64,000 nt of DNA from positions 1,984,001 through 2,048,000 of the forward strand of contig CM033404.1 of the NCBI GenBank assembly GCA_019426215.1, in the 5' to 3' direction. The translations under genes were made by a program, and so were the position numbers. Below are positions 27,001 to 38,937 of this stretch, in pieces (the first letter of the stretch is position 1; each line of letters begins with the position of its first letter). The stretch comes from Buddleja alternifolia. Taxonomy: Eukaryota > Streptophyta > Magnoliopsida > Lamiales > Scrophulariaceae. Under the pieces are notes generated by a model. That model was not told where the DNA came from. It worked only from the letters and a program-made list of their open reading frames with translations, and ran no database searches.

Positions 27001-28010
27001 TTAATTGGGGATGAGTTTGAAAGGAGGCTTGACGAATGCAGGAGCAGGATCATATCTTCCATAATCATTTGTTTTCACTTTAAGAACTCTTTCATGGATG
27101 TCACTCACTTCATCATGGCGTAACGCCTCCCATGATTTCAATTCCTGCCCAAAGTTTTTCGAAATATATTATAACCTTATAATTAAATGCATTAATTAAA
27201 ACTAATAATAATTAAGGCGCACATATAATTAAGAGATACTTTGTCTAGACTTTTTTTCTCACATAACGAAGAATGTTGTGTATAAACTACCGCATATCAT
27301 GATTAAAGATACACGAGTCTTGCATTGGATGGTATAAATTAAGGAGCATAAATTAAAGGGTGAATTACACTCACACCCCTCACTTTAGTGTTATTACCAA
27401 TAAGCCATGACTTTTGTTCAATTACAACAAAACCTTTTAAGGGTCTATTTGTAAGATTTACAAGAGATCATGAAATTATAAGAACTAATGTGTGGGTGTA
27501 CATGTAATTTTTTCTAAATAAAAATATCTGATCTAATTATCTAAAGGCTAAGAAATCCAGGTTTCATTTATATTCATCATTTATTTTCACTTATATTGAT
27601 CTAACAATATACAATATTACATACACAAGACGTGAGAGGACAACGTGTACATACTACTCCCTTCGTGACATAGTTTTATATATTTAAGAAAAACAAGTTT
27701 TATCTATAGATTGAAGACAACAAATATAAATCAAATTAAAATCATAACATACGTTATAAATTTTCGGGTTAAGGATATATGTACCTCATATGTTGTGCTA
27801 GCTTCCTTCGACTCCTTTGATATATATAGTCGGCCTGCATGAAAATTTTGAACAAATTCAAAAAAAATAAATAAATAGGTAATCCTCGAACGACCTAAAT
27901 ATATGAATTAAAACATCTCAAATATACTGCATTTCGGTATCACTAAATGTATCTTTTTATGAAAGTAAAAGGATGAATAGAGCAATAAAAAGTAATTACG
28001 CAGGGATATA

Positions 28011-28041
<31 letters not shown>

Positions 28042-28194
28042 TTAGTTTTCATGATTATTAATATATATAGTGAGATATTCAGGTACAAGTTACTTACCTG
28101 CAAAAGAAGTTGATAAAAAAGCTGCAGAAATGAGGATGAAAAGAAGGCTGATATTCTTGAGAAGTATGAAACCCATAATGTTCTTGTTCTTCAT
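27001..28194 (-). CDS. CIF: CASPARIAN STRIP INTEGRITY FACTOR-type peptide hormone precursor
   Basis: Small secreted precursor on the minus strand. Exons 28194-28098, 27834-27785 and 27144-27001 join in phase to 291 nt, 96 residues. Residues 1-32 form a signal peptide (basic MKNKN, hydrophobic FILLKNISLLFILISAAFLS, ending STSFA). A variable propeptide follows. The C-terminus begins DYGRYDPAP, then AFVK, and ends PPFKLIPN at the stop codon. This 21-residue tail matches CIF1/CIF2 in length, in the DY start (Tyr sulfation by TPST), in prolines at 7 and 9, and in the invariant PPFKLIPN end. CIF peptides bind SGN3/GSO receptors to seal the Casparian strip. A second Tyr-Asp pair at positions 5-6 is unusual. 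Intron 2 contains a MITE. The exons are short enough to escape simple ORF annotation. Expression is unknown. Confidence 0.93.
27358..27514. mobile_element. Mutator-like MITE (family A) in CIF intron 2
   Basis: The 157-bp insert starts GGGTGAATTACACTCACACC and ends, inverted, GAAAAAATTACATGTACACC. The flanks TAAATTAAA (27349-27357) and TAAATAAAA (27515-27523) agree at 8 of 9 bases, a credible 9-bp target duplication. It is non-coding. Confidence 0.75.
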
Positions 28195-28250
28195 CAACAA
28201 AACCCTTTTTTTTTTCTAAGGCATAAGAGGCTTCTTAACTTTGGCTGCTC

Positions 28251-28266
28251 TGTATATATATAAAGC
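28251..28266 (-). promoter_or_regulatory. TATA box of the CIF-type gene
   Basis: Read on the minus strand, CTTTATATATATACA lies about 57-70 bases upstream of the start codon at 28194. This would place transcription start around 28220-28230 with a leader of about 30 bases. Confidence 0.5.
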
Positions 28267-28705
28267 AAACAAATGCTGCAGTGATTTCTATATTGTTGCA
28301 CATTTAAAAACAATAAAATTTCAACTTCTATTATAAAAAATACTTTAGGGATAAACTGGAAAATCATATTATATATTCTAAAGAAGGCAGTCTTCAAACT
28401 TTTTAATTTAAATATTCAAAATATAAAGTTGAGGGACAGCATTTTCTTGTTGTTGGGGCACTAAGTGTTAGTGGATAAATGCATTATTAATTTGTGTAAA
28501 ACTAAATTGATCATCATCAAATCATGTCACGTAGAATTCCCCTCAAATTAGTATTGCAATAAGGAATTATTGAAACATTGAAAAATTTCACCACAATTCC
28601 TTTCAGTTTTTTTTTTTTTTTTTAAATTCAAGAGGAAGGGGTATATACCCTATATATCTAACTCGACAAACTCGGGTAGATAGTTTTGAACTGAGCCATA
28701 AAAAC

Positions 28706-29480
28706 TAGGGGTGTACACGGTCGAGTTCGGGCGGTTTTTTTTAAAAAAATTAACCCGACCCGACATGTGCGGGTTGACAAAATATCAAACCGAAAATGCA
28801 TAATTATCTTTTCAAACCGAGCGGTTCGGATCGGTCGAATTTAATGTTTTAGCGAGCGGGTTGGCGGGTTATCAAATTATAGTTGTAATTTTTACAACTT
28901 AATTGTAGTAATAATTAGTAAGTAAGAAATGAGATATTATATTTATTGTACATTTAACTAAAAAAATTGAGTTGGTGACAAATACACAAATAAGGGGTGT
29001 TATTAAATAAAATTCATATTATCATGATTTCTAATGAGTGAAAAACACTAAAATATTAATAAAATTAATATTTTTTTATAAATTTATCATCAAAATATAC
29101 ATATATGTATAAATTTTTCGTTCAAATCAAATAAAAACAAGTGTTCGAACAAGTCAATTTGTTTGCACAAATAAAAAATAAAGTATGTTACATGAATATG
29201 AATAAACCACTCTTATTAGAGAGCATATATGCATATATAATTTTTAAAGTTTAGTGTCAATCTTTAACTATATATACTTATACTTGTACCATAAATGATT
29301 AGCGGTCGGGTTGCGGGTTATGCGGGGTTACAATTATTAAACTCACCACCCGTCCCGAAAGTGGCGGTTTGCAATATTTTCAACCCACCACTATTATTTA
29401 AAAATTTTAAACTGGCGGTTTTCGGGCGGATCGGCTCTGGTTGAGCGGTTCGGGCTGGTTGGGCGGATTTATGCACACGA
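28706..29480. mobile_element. hAT-like element, right end damaged
   Basis: It starts TAGGGGTGTACACGGTCGGG-like (actual TAGGGGTGTACACGGTCGAG). Its interior closely matches, in inverted orientation, the complete element at 43510-44218: AAACCG..GCATAATTATCTTTTCAAA, and GCGGGTTATCAAATTATA. The right end stops at ATTTATGCACAC, without the expected CCCCTA terminus, where the 29481-29647 hairpin begins. It is non-coding. Confidence 0.7.
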
Positions 29481-29647
29481 GATCCTTTATTGCAAAATGG
29501 TATTGCATCTCCTATTGCATTCATTCTATGCATGACAAGTGTATAAGTTTTTTCCTTAAATATATAAGTGATTTGAATTTTGTACACTTGTCATATATAG
29601 AGGTGAATGTAATAGGAGATGCAACACTATTTGCAATATAGAGGATC
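29481..29647. repeat. Long inverted repeat (MITE-like hairpin)
   Basis: Arms of about 64 bp, GATCCTTTATTGCAAAATGG.. and inverted GATCCTCTATATTGCAAATA.., share the block TTGCATCTCCTATT and end ATGACAAGTGTA. A roughly 39-base loop separates them. A transcript would fold into an extended, nearly perfect stem. No clear target duplication, because it abuts the damaged end of the hAT-like element. Confidence 0.75.
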
Positions 29648-32600
29648 TGGATTGCCATAAAGGAGGGGAGAGCCACAACTTGTGGCAGCTTGAGTGCGAA
29701 TTCCTTGCAGTTGTCTTATTTAAATGTGTAATAGTTAATAGTTTTAATGTCTAATGTTAATTGGATGCGAATTTAGATTAATGATTAATTATTTTGCAGT
29801 AGATTATTAAAGGATTTCAGCAATGTCAAATGATAAATGTTGTGAGTTGTTAGAATAATGATTCATCAAATAGTTTTTTTTTTTTTTAAATATCTACAGT
29901 GGACAATACTACTTCTCTTAGATTCAAAGGAGTGATTTCACCATCTATCTCCCTTCCACCCTCTAGTAAATTGAAATTATTACACTATGCATCCAAGTAG
30001 TAATCGACTTGAATTAATTTACAAGTCATGTCATCATTCAGATCATCTAGGTTTGCTCATATTTGTATTATTTTGTTTTAATTTATGCATGCATGTGAAG
30101 TGTATGAAATTTAATTTTCAAAATAATAAATGTGTATGAATTGTATATAATTGGTGTACATGTATCTATGTTATAAAATACAAGATGTTACGTCTCTTTG
30201 AAAATGGAAATTCTGTTATACTTTATGTTATATACATATATGCAACAAGCGTATATATAAATTATCGGAAACTAGTCGGACGGAAAATATTATAATGCTT
30301 AGAAAAATTGTTGTGCATCAGATCTGATAACATGAACTAAGATTTTGCGTTGATAAGAGTTGGTTGTGATTTACTAATTAAGTCGATGACATGAAAATTA
30401 AACAAAGATTTCAAATTCAATATATAGTGTGTGTATATATATATATACACACACACACATACATAGTTGTCAATTAGTGTGCTTCTTAGACAAATTAGGC
30501 TGGGCTAAAAACAGCTTTTGTGGGAGATTAGTGCTTTCATCATCCAAAACGACAAACAAAATGCACCAAATACCACTTAAAAAGGACAATCGTGGAGAAT
30601 AAAGTTAAGCACTATCACTACACTTTTTAAATAATTTACTTATTTAATCCTTTAATTTACCTTTTCTCTCGTTTTAATTATCTTCCAAAAAGTGGTGTTA
30701 GGAATACTCCCATCAAACCAAGTAAACGCAGGTTTCCAAAGAAGACCTGGTAAATTTAACTACCATTATCTTTATTTTAAAATGTACAATTATTGGTCGA
30801 TTTGATATCTTTTTGCATACACTTTTTCTTTTTCCTTTTGACTAAGTTGGACAAGAAGAGAAAGATATTAATTAGCTATTGGATTAAATTAGTATAAAAG
30901 TTTAGTTATAGTAGTGACTACGGGGGTGTCTGATTGAGTTTATTTAAAATATTATATAAGATGTTTTTTTGACTTTATAGAATGTTGAATTTTATTTGTA
31001 AAAATAAACTTTTGAAGTATTCAAATAAAATAAGATTATAAAATTCATATAATGTTAGCAGCACAATGAAGATATTGTAATTAAGATGTTTGATATATAA
31101 GATCAAAAAAAAAAGTTAAGATGTCCTAATTTTTATTTTGTAGTAGCTTATAAAATTCTGACATTTAGTTTTGAGTTCTTATATGATCTTATTATAAACA
31201 TTTTATTAAACACTATTAAACAATTTATAAATATTTGAAGAAGCTTGTAAGCTATATTTTCTAAATCAAGAAAAATGTGAAAAAATTGTCAAATGTTGAA
31301 AAAGTGACGTATAATATTTCTGTTCTAAATTATGTAATTACTAATAAACACGCATGACATTTTTGGAGGTTTAAAACCCATTTTGCTTTGATCGAACTCA
31401 AATATAATTCAAAAGGCAAATAATCAATTACACTATGGTCGAAAAATATAATTTACTTGTAGTCTGGATTACATTACACTTGGGCTCAACTTAACATAAA
31501 ATGGATTAGAATTTTTAGAACTTTACCTATGCATTTTAGGCGAGGTGAAACCTTAAATCTTAATGGAAGTTTTCATGTTTTTCTTACATATGATAAAAGC
31601 TTTGCATATTACTTTACCACATTAAAAAGGGCAAATAATATGATAATAGTAGTAGAACATGACAAAAAGTACTAGACAGTAGACACTAATGTAGTAATGT
31701 ATAGTTATACTTTGAAACTGGGCCGAATAAATTGATTGGATTTCTACTATGGATCTATCTAGGCGGCTAGGCCCAAAATTCAGCCCAAATTAGTTCTAAT
31801 TTCTACTGCTGCTCTCCAGCTGGCACGGCCCAATTATGACTAGTGTTTTCAGATCACAGGAGAATATGCATTACTTGATTCACGACCCAAGGTCGGGCTA
31901 CAAATGCTTTGATCCATTTCTTTATGGGCTTTCGTGGTGAAACTGTTTGATAGAATGTTTCAAAGAGAAGTGATTTTGTGAGACCTCGATAATTATGAAA
32001 ATGCTATATACCACCGTCTCTATAATTTATACCATCGATCTTTCACTGCCCCTTAATTTAAAAAGTTAGAATGTATTGAATCTATTAAAATAAATTAATT
32101 GCAAGTGATTTCTTATCTAAACTAGGGGAGTTAAAAAATCCCGGGTATTGTAAAAGGCGGCATATAACATTACTTCGATAATTAATGGGCTCGGATTTGA
32201 TAGTTTGAAAATGGAGGAAGAAAACGTTGGAGCTGAGTATGACGAGGACTAGAGTTTTCAGCTACATAACCAAGAAATCAATATGGGAAGTACTTATGAA
32301 ATTTGCATATTCTTGAAAAGTTGTAAATATATAAAAGTAGTATATTAATTTCAGTGATGACGATTAAGTTTGAGGGAATCAGTGATCTTTAGAGAGTATA
32401 TGGTATCAATGCTGCTTGACTGAATCCCACCACTTAAGCGAAAATTGTATTCACGAATAAACTATGTGTTGATAAGCATACTACTGGTTAGTAACTTAGT
32501 GTTATAACTTTCACTAATCAGAAAACAGTAGCTCTTGAATGGATAAACAATCTCAAGAGTTCTTTGATTATGTGATGGTTCGTGACAAACTGTAATATGA

Positions 32601-33825
32601 GTTATCTATCCGACTGCTTATATTAATTTGTATCGGGTGTTAATACGAATTGGCATTGGCACGAGGGATGAGCTTTCGTGGTACGCCACTTATGATACTT
32701 TTACATGTTGGAACTTCTCCTTAAACATCAATTTGTCAAGTAAAACAGTGGCCACTCGAGGGGGCTCGTTCGAGTAAAACGCATAAAGTTGAGAACACCA
32801 CACTCTATATAGGATTTTGCATTGTGTTTCTGATTCTGAAGTAGTGCTTCTTTTCCCACACCAATTGGTATGTTTGCTTGAATTGCAATATATAGTGGAC
32901 TATCAATAAAATGGTACCTACATACTTGCAATTTATATATCCATATATCTTATCTGATATTTAGTGATGGGAATGATAGTGGCTATGAAAGAACAGAACC
33001 TGATTCTCCTCTTATGTAAGGTTTCCAATAAAGTTTCTGTTGATACTCAATGAAACTTCTCTATTAACCACTTATACATATGAAGAAGTAGGGCAGATGT
33101 GTGGTAATGACCGGTGGAAATGAAAAATAATAATTCGAATTGTCTAAAGGCTGAACTTGTACTTCTTAAAAATATATGGTTCTAACAAACGGACAGAGCC
33201 AGGATTTGACGGGGGCGGGTGCCACCACCAATCCAATCCCGATTGGCTTCGTCCCTGCTAACAGATTTTCTTTAGCATTAAGATATTGCATATTCCGTAT
33301 TTGGTCTTTAACGTTAATTTATAGAATTTTATTAAATTCTTGGTCTATTTATCTTAGCCTTTTAGCTTATTCATTCCAGTAGAATACTTTTCTTGCTTTT
33401 CACTTCCGAACTAGAGGCATTGATATTAAACATTGCTCTATGTTCACTTATTTCAACAGTTTACACTCCTTTTTTTTATTTCTAATGATTTTTTATTGTT
33501 CTTTTGAGGGAACAATAGGGAGCCGCAACCCCTTTTGGCCCCCACCCCCAACCCAAGAAAAAGATAAACAAGTAACAGAATGTATCATCCCATACTCCTC
33601 TTTTAGTAATAGCCATTACCAAAACCAAGAAAGAGATATTGAATTCATGAGAATTATTGAAGAGCATGGCTGGCCACATGCTATCATGATCTCCTCAAGA
33701 ATGTCCATTTTTATATTACACTATCAAAATCTAAAGAAAGAGAAGGCTTCATTAGACATAGTCTAGCTGTAGTTTAAGGATGTTAGTTTTAAAATATTGA
33801 TGTGGTACGCATTTGTCTTATCGCA
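29648..33825. other. Gene-poor spacer with an orphan promoter-like patch
   Basis: No complete gene. At 31725-31825, GGGCCGA, AGGCCCAA, AGCCCAAA and CGGCCCAA cluster within about 100 bases. Some 385 bases later a short frame at 32211-32252 begins MEEENVGAEYDED and stops. This could be the relic of a promoter and first exon whose gene is lost, or coincidence. A microsatellite of (GT/AT/AC)n lies at 30427-30460. Sequence around 33190-33240 has the wording of a degraded TE end. Confidence 0.4.
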
Positions 33826-33965
33826 CACTGTACGTCCTTAAGTGAGATATTGTCCGCTCAGACCATCAAGGTTTGTCCTTAGAAGGTGTCTAGCTGAGAG
33901 AGGGGAATTTGGGACTTATAGGCCTCTCGAGTACCTCGTCTCCATCCGATGTGGGATGGTAGTTG
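33826..33965. mobile_element. LTR/TRIM-type retroelement fragment
   Basis: The text GAGATATTGTCCGCTC followed, 95 bases on, by CCGATGTGGGAT resembles a dispersed plant repeat known in many genomes, usually regarded as LTR/TRIM-derived. It is recognised from memory, without defined borders. Confidence 0.4.
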
Positions 33966-36900
33966 CATACTTATCAAATATATATATATAATAGAGATAT
34001 TCTAGCTGTCAATATTTAATTGGTTTGAATAGCTGAAAGTCAAAGTAAGAATAGAATAAACCGAAAGGCTTCATAATTGAAGTGATTTTGGCTAATGATA
34101 TACATTATTAATGTTGATACATATACGGCACTTTTTGGCATTTGCTTAACTTGCGTTAAGCCATAGAATTGTCCATGAGATTACACCTGCCGAAAAAAAT
34201 AAATGAAATTGCAATAATTTAAGGCCTAGATTTTGACAAAGGCAAGAAAAAAATAATATTGATAGTTGGTTCTTATTTAATGAGCTCATTTGTTTTTTCC
34301 TTCATTAAATCAGAACCAAGAAGTAGGAGAAGGTGTTAATCACCTTTTTGTATTTTTCATATTTTTTAGTTGTTCTAAACTGTATTCTAGATTATTATAA
34401 CCAAGATTACAAGTGAAAGCTAGGTACATACATGTGTGGCTGGTATCCTCAGTTGATTCTCTTTATATCTTTAGCTACTAAACAAATATATATATATATA
34501 TATATATTTATGTTATCTTACTTACCAAGTTATTTTTATTCTTACCAAGTTATTATATAATAAAAAGAAAACAAGGATATTCATAGAAAATATTTCTCTA
34601 ACTTTAGTCTCAATGAAAGGACCCTTAAAGCTCAAATTGAGTTTCCTGATAAAGGAGGTCGTTCCTGTAGATCGTAAATACTGATGCGGTGACACTTTAT
34701 AATACATGAATGATTGTGATTATACTGAAACTCGAGTCATAAAACTCACGAAAAATCACTCCTTATTTAATCTGAAATAGTTGGCACTAACCTAAAACGA
34801 ATAAAAAAGATTACAACAATCAATTGCATTTAATTTGGATTATCTTGTTATATTCTTATGAGTATAACAAATAACCTTCCCTTCTTTATCTTTATTTACA
34901 TACATCACAGCTACATTCACTTTTTACTCTTTAAGAATGCATCAACCTATTGGCCAACAGCCATTATGTGTCTTTATTAATTTTGCAATGTAAACTTTTC
35001 CACTGGTTGCCACTCTTAGTGCAGTTTTCACTCTTACACTCGATTGTTCTTCTACTTAATGTCCTAGCAGTAATTGTGATAATATTGTGACTCTGCTGGG
35101 AAAAATCCAATTGTAGAAATAAGTTGCCCAGCAGCATTATTCATTTAATTGACTTTTTTCCTTACTCATTTCGTTTTGTCTTTCTTGCCAACCCCTCCAA
35201 TAACTAAGAAAAAAGTTGTGAATGGATGATTTGTTTGGGATATTTTGATTATTGCCTGAGATTCTGATTCTCGCTATAAAACAATCATTCGTATACGATG
35301 GACTCATAGGGTTGCACTTGCACACAAGTCGAGCTCAAACCGAGCTTGACGGAACTGCTTAGCTTGAGCTCGAGCCTCAAATTTCGAGCTCAACGATCTG
35401 GGGAAAAAGGGCTCGAGCTCGTGCTTGAATCCAAACTCAAATGTACACACACACACACTATTAAACATGTAGTAAACTAGTAATAAATAAGTAAATATGT
35501 ATTAATGTTATTTATTTACTGGTCGCGAGCAAGTATATTTGCCCGAGCTCAAGTTAAGCTCTAATTGAGATAGCTCGGCTCGGGCCATATGGGCTCACGT
35601 ATGTCTAACTACATAAATGAGTGAGATTGTGCCGATACTTAAAATCCCAAAAACTCCTAAGAATGACAGCGGGATTCTATTATAATTGACTACCTTACAT
35701 AGTACTCAAGGCTAAGGTAAGGGAAAGTGAACCACACATGGGATCAATTTTGAAGCACTACATTGTGACTAAAACATGGCAGCCAGCCTTTGTCTTCCTA
35801 GAAGTGTTTGTTTTCTTTACCAAAGAGAAAATTAGGTGCAAAAGATAAGTGGGGTTGATTAATGTGTTTCACCAAGAAATCTTTATAGTACGTTTTGATT
35901 TGCTTTAAACTTTTTTCTTTTTACTTGAATCAGGAGAGCAAAAGTTATTGGAATGTAAAGAAATATATAGCATGTTTTGCTCTTGAGACACAAAGTTGAA
36001 GCCCCATTTGCAATGTCTTGATTTTATTTTTTTTCCACATGAAAAGTTCTTTCAAAAAGTACTGGTGGTGGATTTACCTTTCATACATCTCACCTGCTTA
36101 GTGCTTGTCAATTTTGATATCTGATCGATAGTACTATGTTCTAGCATCAACTGATCTCACTATTCTTTTTATCTCTTTGCTTTAAGTGCCACTATATGTT
36201 TATGCTAAACAGCATTGATTTCAAGGAGTTTAAGTTACATGGGCAAGTGATTAGCACCATAAAAGTGCTAATGTCACTGGGGTGAAGGTGATTCGAGTCG
36301 AATATAACTCAGTCAGATTCAATAGTTGAGGTCGGCCCCCACCTTGAACGTCTCGTTCTATACTTGGGATCGATTGTCTAGTGGCATGGGTTGAACTCAA
36401 CCTTGAGCTCCGATCAATCTAAGAATATAACCTCACTAGGATCACCGGGCTTGGACCAAGACGACCTGCCAATTACCAAGTTAGTAAAACGTTCGAAACT
36501 CTCGTGATAACACACAATTAATGTAATATAAAACTAAGCTGCTTACGAGAGTGGGTGAACAAAAGAGTACTTATAGGTTTTAGTCTTTTTGATGTATTGT
36601 CTAATCTAAAGATGTTTACGTGTCACGCATATTGAATTCCACGAGACCTAGATTGAAGGCCCTCCAATCGAGTTTTTGGGTCGTTCTCAGGTATAGTAGA
36701 CCCGTGGTAGAAGATTCGAATCGCATTTTATTTGGATAGTATTGTGCGGTACATTTGGTCTAATCATACTTATATATAATTCATAAAGTGACCGCATTAT
36801 ATTTATAATTTGATTGATTACAATATAAATGAATTACACTTTAATCCCGAAACTCAGAATATATTTTCCATTAATTGTTGAAATAATAACTAGTGCGAGT

Positions 36901-37117
36901 GGATACTCAAAACTAAAGACGGCACTAGTAAAATGGCTTTGTTTAACATATATATATAATTATGTGCAAGAAATGCAGGGATCAAGTGAGGTTACTGTGT
37001 CTGATCAGTAATTAATTATCATGAGATTGTGCATGCCTTTTGTACTTGTACTAGAAGAAATTGTCCCCTGCACGTGGGATTTGTTCTCTATATTTCTGAT
37101 CCTCCAACTAAATTAAC

Positions 37118-37393
37118 ATTATTAATCACTTTTCTCCAGAAAAATAGAAGAAAAAACCAACAATATTATTATTCACTTCAATTACAGAGTACAGATCTAT
37201 TTAAACTTCCGTATTTATTTTGTTCTTTTCTTCCTCGAGCAATATTTGCCTTTTGGAATATTATTAATCACTTTTCTCCAGAAAAATAGAAGAAAAACCA
37301 ACAATATTATTATTGTTCACTTCAGCGACAGATCTATTTAAACTTCCGTATTTATTTTGCTCTTTTCTTCCTGGAGCAATATTTGCCTTTTGA
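37118..37393. repeat. 142-bp tandem duplication
   Basis: Units begin ATTATTAATCACTTTTCTCC at 37118 and again at 37260. They share CCAACAATATTATTATT, AACTTCCGTATTTATTTTG and GAGCAATATTTGCCTTTTG. A few indels distinguish them. No coding content. Confidence 0.85.
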
Positions 37394-37633
37394 AACATGA
37401 CTAGCATATTTTTTGAATTTCCTAATTTAAGTTGGCAACAAATAGTTATTTCGAAAACTAACCAAAGAAAGATATCTCGAAAACTATTGGTCTCTCGACT
37501 TTTTTCTTTTACGTTCTTTTTACAAATTTAGTATTTATAATTTATCGTTTTTACTCACATATTCTCCCAATGCCTTTGTATTTTGAAAATCATACGTTAT
37601 ACGTTATTTAAGTAGTGACAATTGTTATTTAGG

Positions 37634-37745
37634 GGGTCTAGGACGTCAGGACCCATGATATACACCATTGATTGTTTGAAGTTCACATAAAACTTCAATA
37701 CAAGTTACACAATCAATGGTGTATAAGTCCTGAAATCTCAAGACC
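37634..37745. repeat. Short MITE-like inverted repeat
   Basis: The arms contain a perfect 15-bp pair, TACACCATTGATTGT (37661-37675) and its complement (37709-37723). Outward similarity extends as far as GGTCTAGGACGTCAGGAC against the inverted GGTCTTGAGATTTCAGGAC. About 112 bp, non-coding. Target duplication is uncertain. Confidence 0.6.
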
Positions 37746-38324
37746 TACTTAAGTATATCCCGTGATAATATATTTTGACTTTTGTATATATTTTATCCAT
37801 TACGAGCTATCAGCGTAAAATCAATCAAGGCAAACGTAAACGACTGCAATTATCGCACAAATCTTAAGAGTGCATGAATGTATAAATATTTCTACAAAAA
37901 GGATGTATAAAGTATCACATCAACAAAGAAGGGTTAATGAATTATTTTGTTCATGGATTTCTCAAATCATGATTAAATTTTGCCTTTTAAGTAGCCAACT
38001 AAGGATAAATTATTTTTAACAGCTTTCCAATTTCCAGTCCTCAATGACATAATCGTAACACCATGCAGAGATAATCATGAAATAACCCAATTAGATCAAA
38101 ATAAGAGAACAAAAATATTATTGCATAATTAGAGAGCATATTACAATCACAAGAGTTCTTGGAAACAAAATACATTTTTTATACTACCTCATATATAATC
38201 CCCATTTTACAAGAACCCTATCACCATAAATACTTAATTATTAATTAATTAATTACTACAATTTCTCCAAACTCATGCTAATAATAATCTAACTAGTTAT
38301 AACCCCGTACCAAGACACGAGATA

Positions 38325-38807
38325 TCAGTACAGAAACCCAGTATCAGCTGAAGCAGCCGAAGCCAACATAATCGGCTGGCTAATACAGTTCCACGAATTG
38401 TTAACAAAACCAGCCATTTCAGCCATTCCATAGCTCGGCTCCTCATCAGCCACGAAGCCGCCATTAGCGCTCAAATAGGTCACAATATCGTTCAAGGACT
38501 GGAGCCGATGGCTCAGCTCAGCGGCTTGAGCTCTGAGAATCGCGTTTTCTGATTCAACGTTGAGATAATTCTGTGTATTCACGTTCAAGCCGGTGAGTAT
38601 CTGATGATTCTCTTTTCTGAGCTGGGCCACTTGAGCCATCAAGTCGTCAAGATGCTTCTGCTTCCTGAGCCGGCTCCGCCGAGCCGACTCGCGGTTCGAG
38701 ATCATTCTTTTTCTCTTCCTTTGATCCATTAACAGCCGTAGATCTTCCTCGGAGCCTGAATTTTGCGGCCCAGATGAATTTGATGATAACCCACTTGATG
38801 AATCCAT
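38325..38807 (-). CDS. Group S1 bZIP transcription factor (bZIP11/ATB2-like)
   Basis: Intronless gene for a 160-residue nuclear transcription factor, typical of S1 bZIPs. The basic region KRKRMISNRESARRSRLRKQ (about 31-50) has the invariant N-x7-R as N38 and R46. The zipper starts ten residues on and runs L56, L63, I70, N77, V84, L91, L98 and L105, the long zipper of this group. A Ser-rich N-terminus precedes it. S1 factors heterodimerise with group C bZIPs and control amino-acid and sugar metabolism under low energy. The leader carries the sucrose-control uORF at 38938-39063, ending 130 bases before this start. This ties the gene to the bZIP11/44/1/2/53 clade, where translation is repressed by sucrose. 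Which member it is cannot be resolved here. Confidence 0.96.
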   Translation of the reverse strand: MDSSSGLSSNSSGPQNSGSEEDLRLLMDQRKRKRMISNRESARRSRLRKQKHLDDLMAQVAQLRKENHQILTGLNVNTQNYLNVESENAILRAQAAELSHRLQSLNDIVTYLSANGGFVADEEPSYGMAEMAGFVNNSWNCISQPIMLASAASADTGFLY

Positions 38808-38937
38808 TGAAAAATTAATTATTAGCAGGACTTAGATATTAATTTTTATTTTATTTATTTAGCTAATTAAGACTAATAATATTAGATAATAATTTTTTTT
38901 AATACTATTATGACTAAAATCAAGATGGAAAAAAAAA

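Larger units (their letters stand above)
33966..38324. other. Gene-poor spacer downstream of the bZIP gene
   Basis: No gene recognised. It contains an (AT)n run at 34484-34508 and a stretch at 35310-35605 rich in GAGCTCGAGC-type text found in many degenerate plant repeats. A possible SINE-like patch lies near 36240-36300 (GATTCGAGTCG). The tandem duplication at 37118 and the hairpin at 37634 are listed separately. The last 200 bases are presumably bZIP 3' UTR. Confidence 0.45.

Noticed and set aside
33440..33766. 108-codon plus-strand ORF
   Set aside because: No recognisable motif; N-terminal half is an AT-rich hydrophobic run and the region looks like decayed repeat DNA.
36240..36480. Possible tRNA gene or SINE (GATTCGAGTCG resembling a B box)
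   Set aside because: No cloverleaf can be drawn, no convincing A box, no poly(A) tail or TSD.
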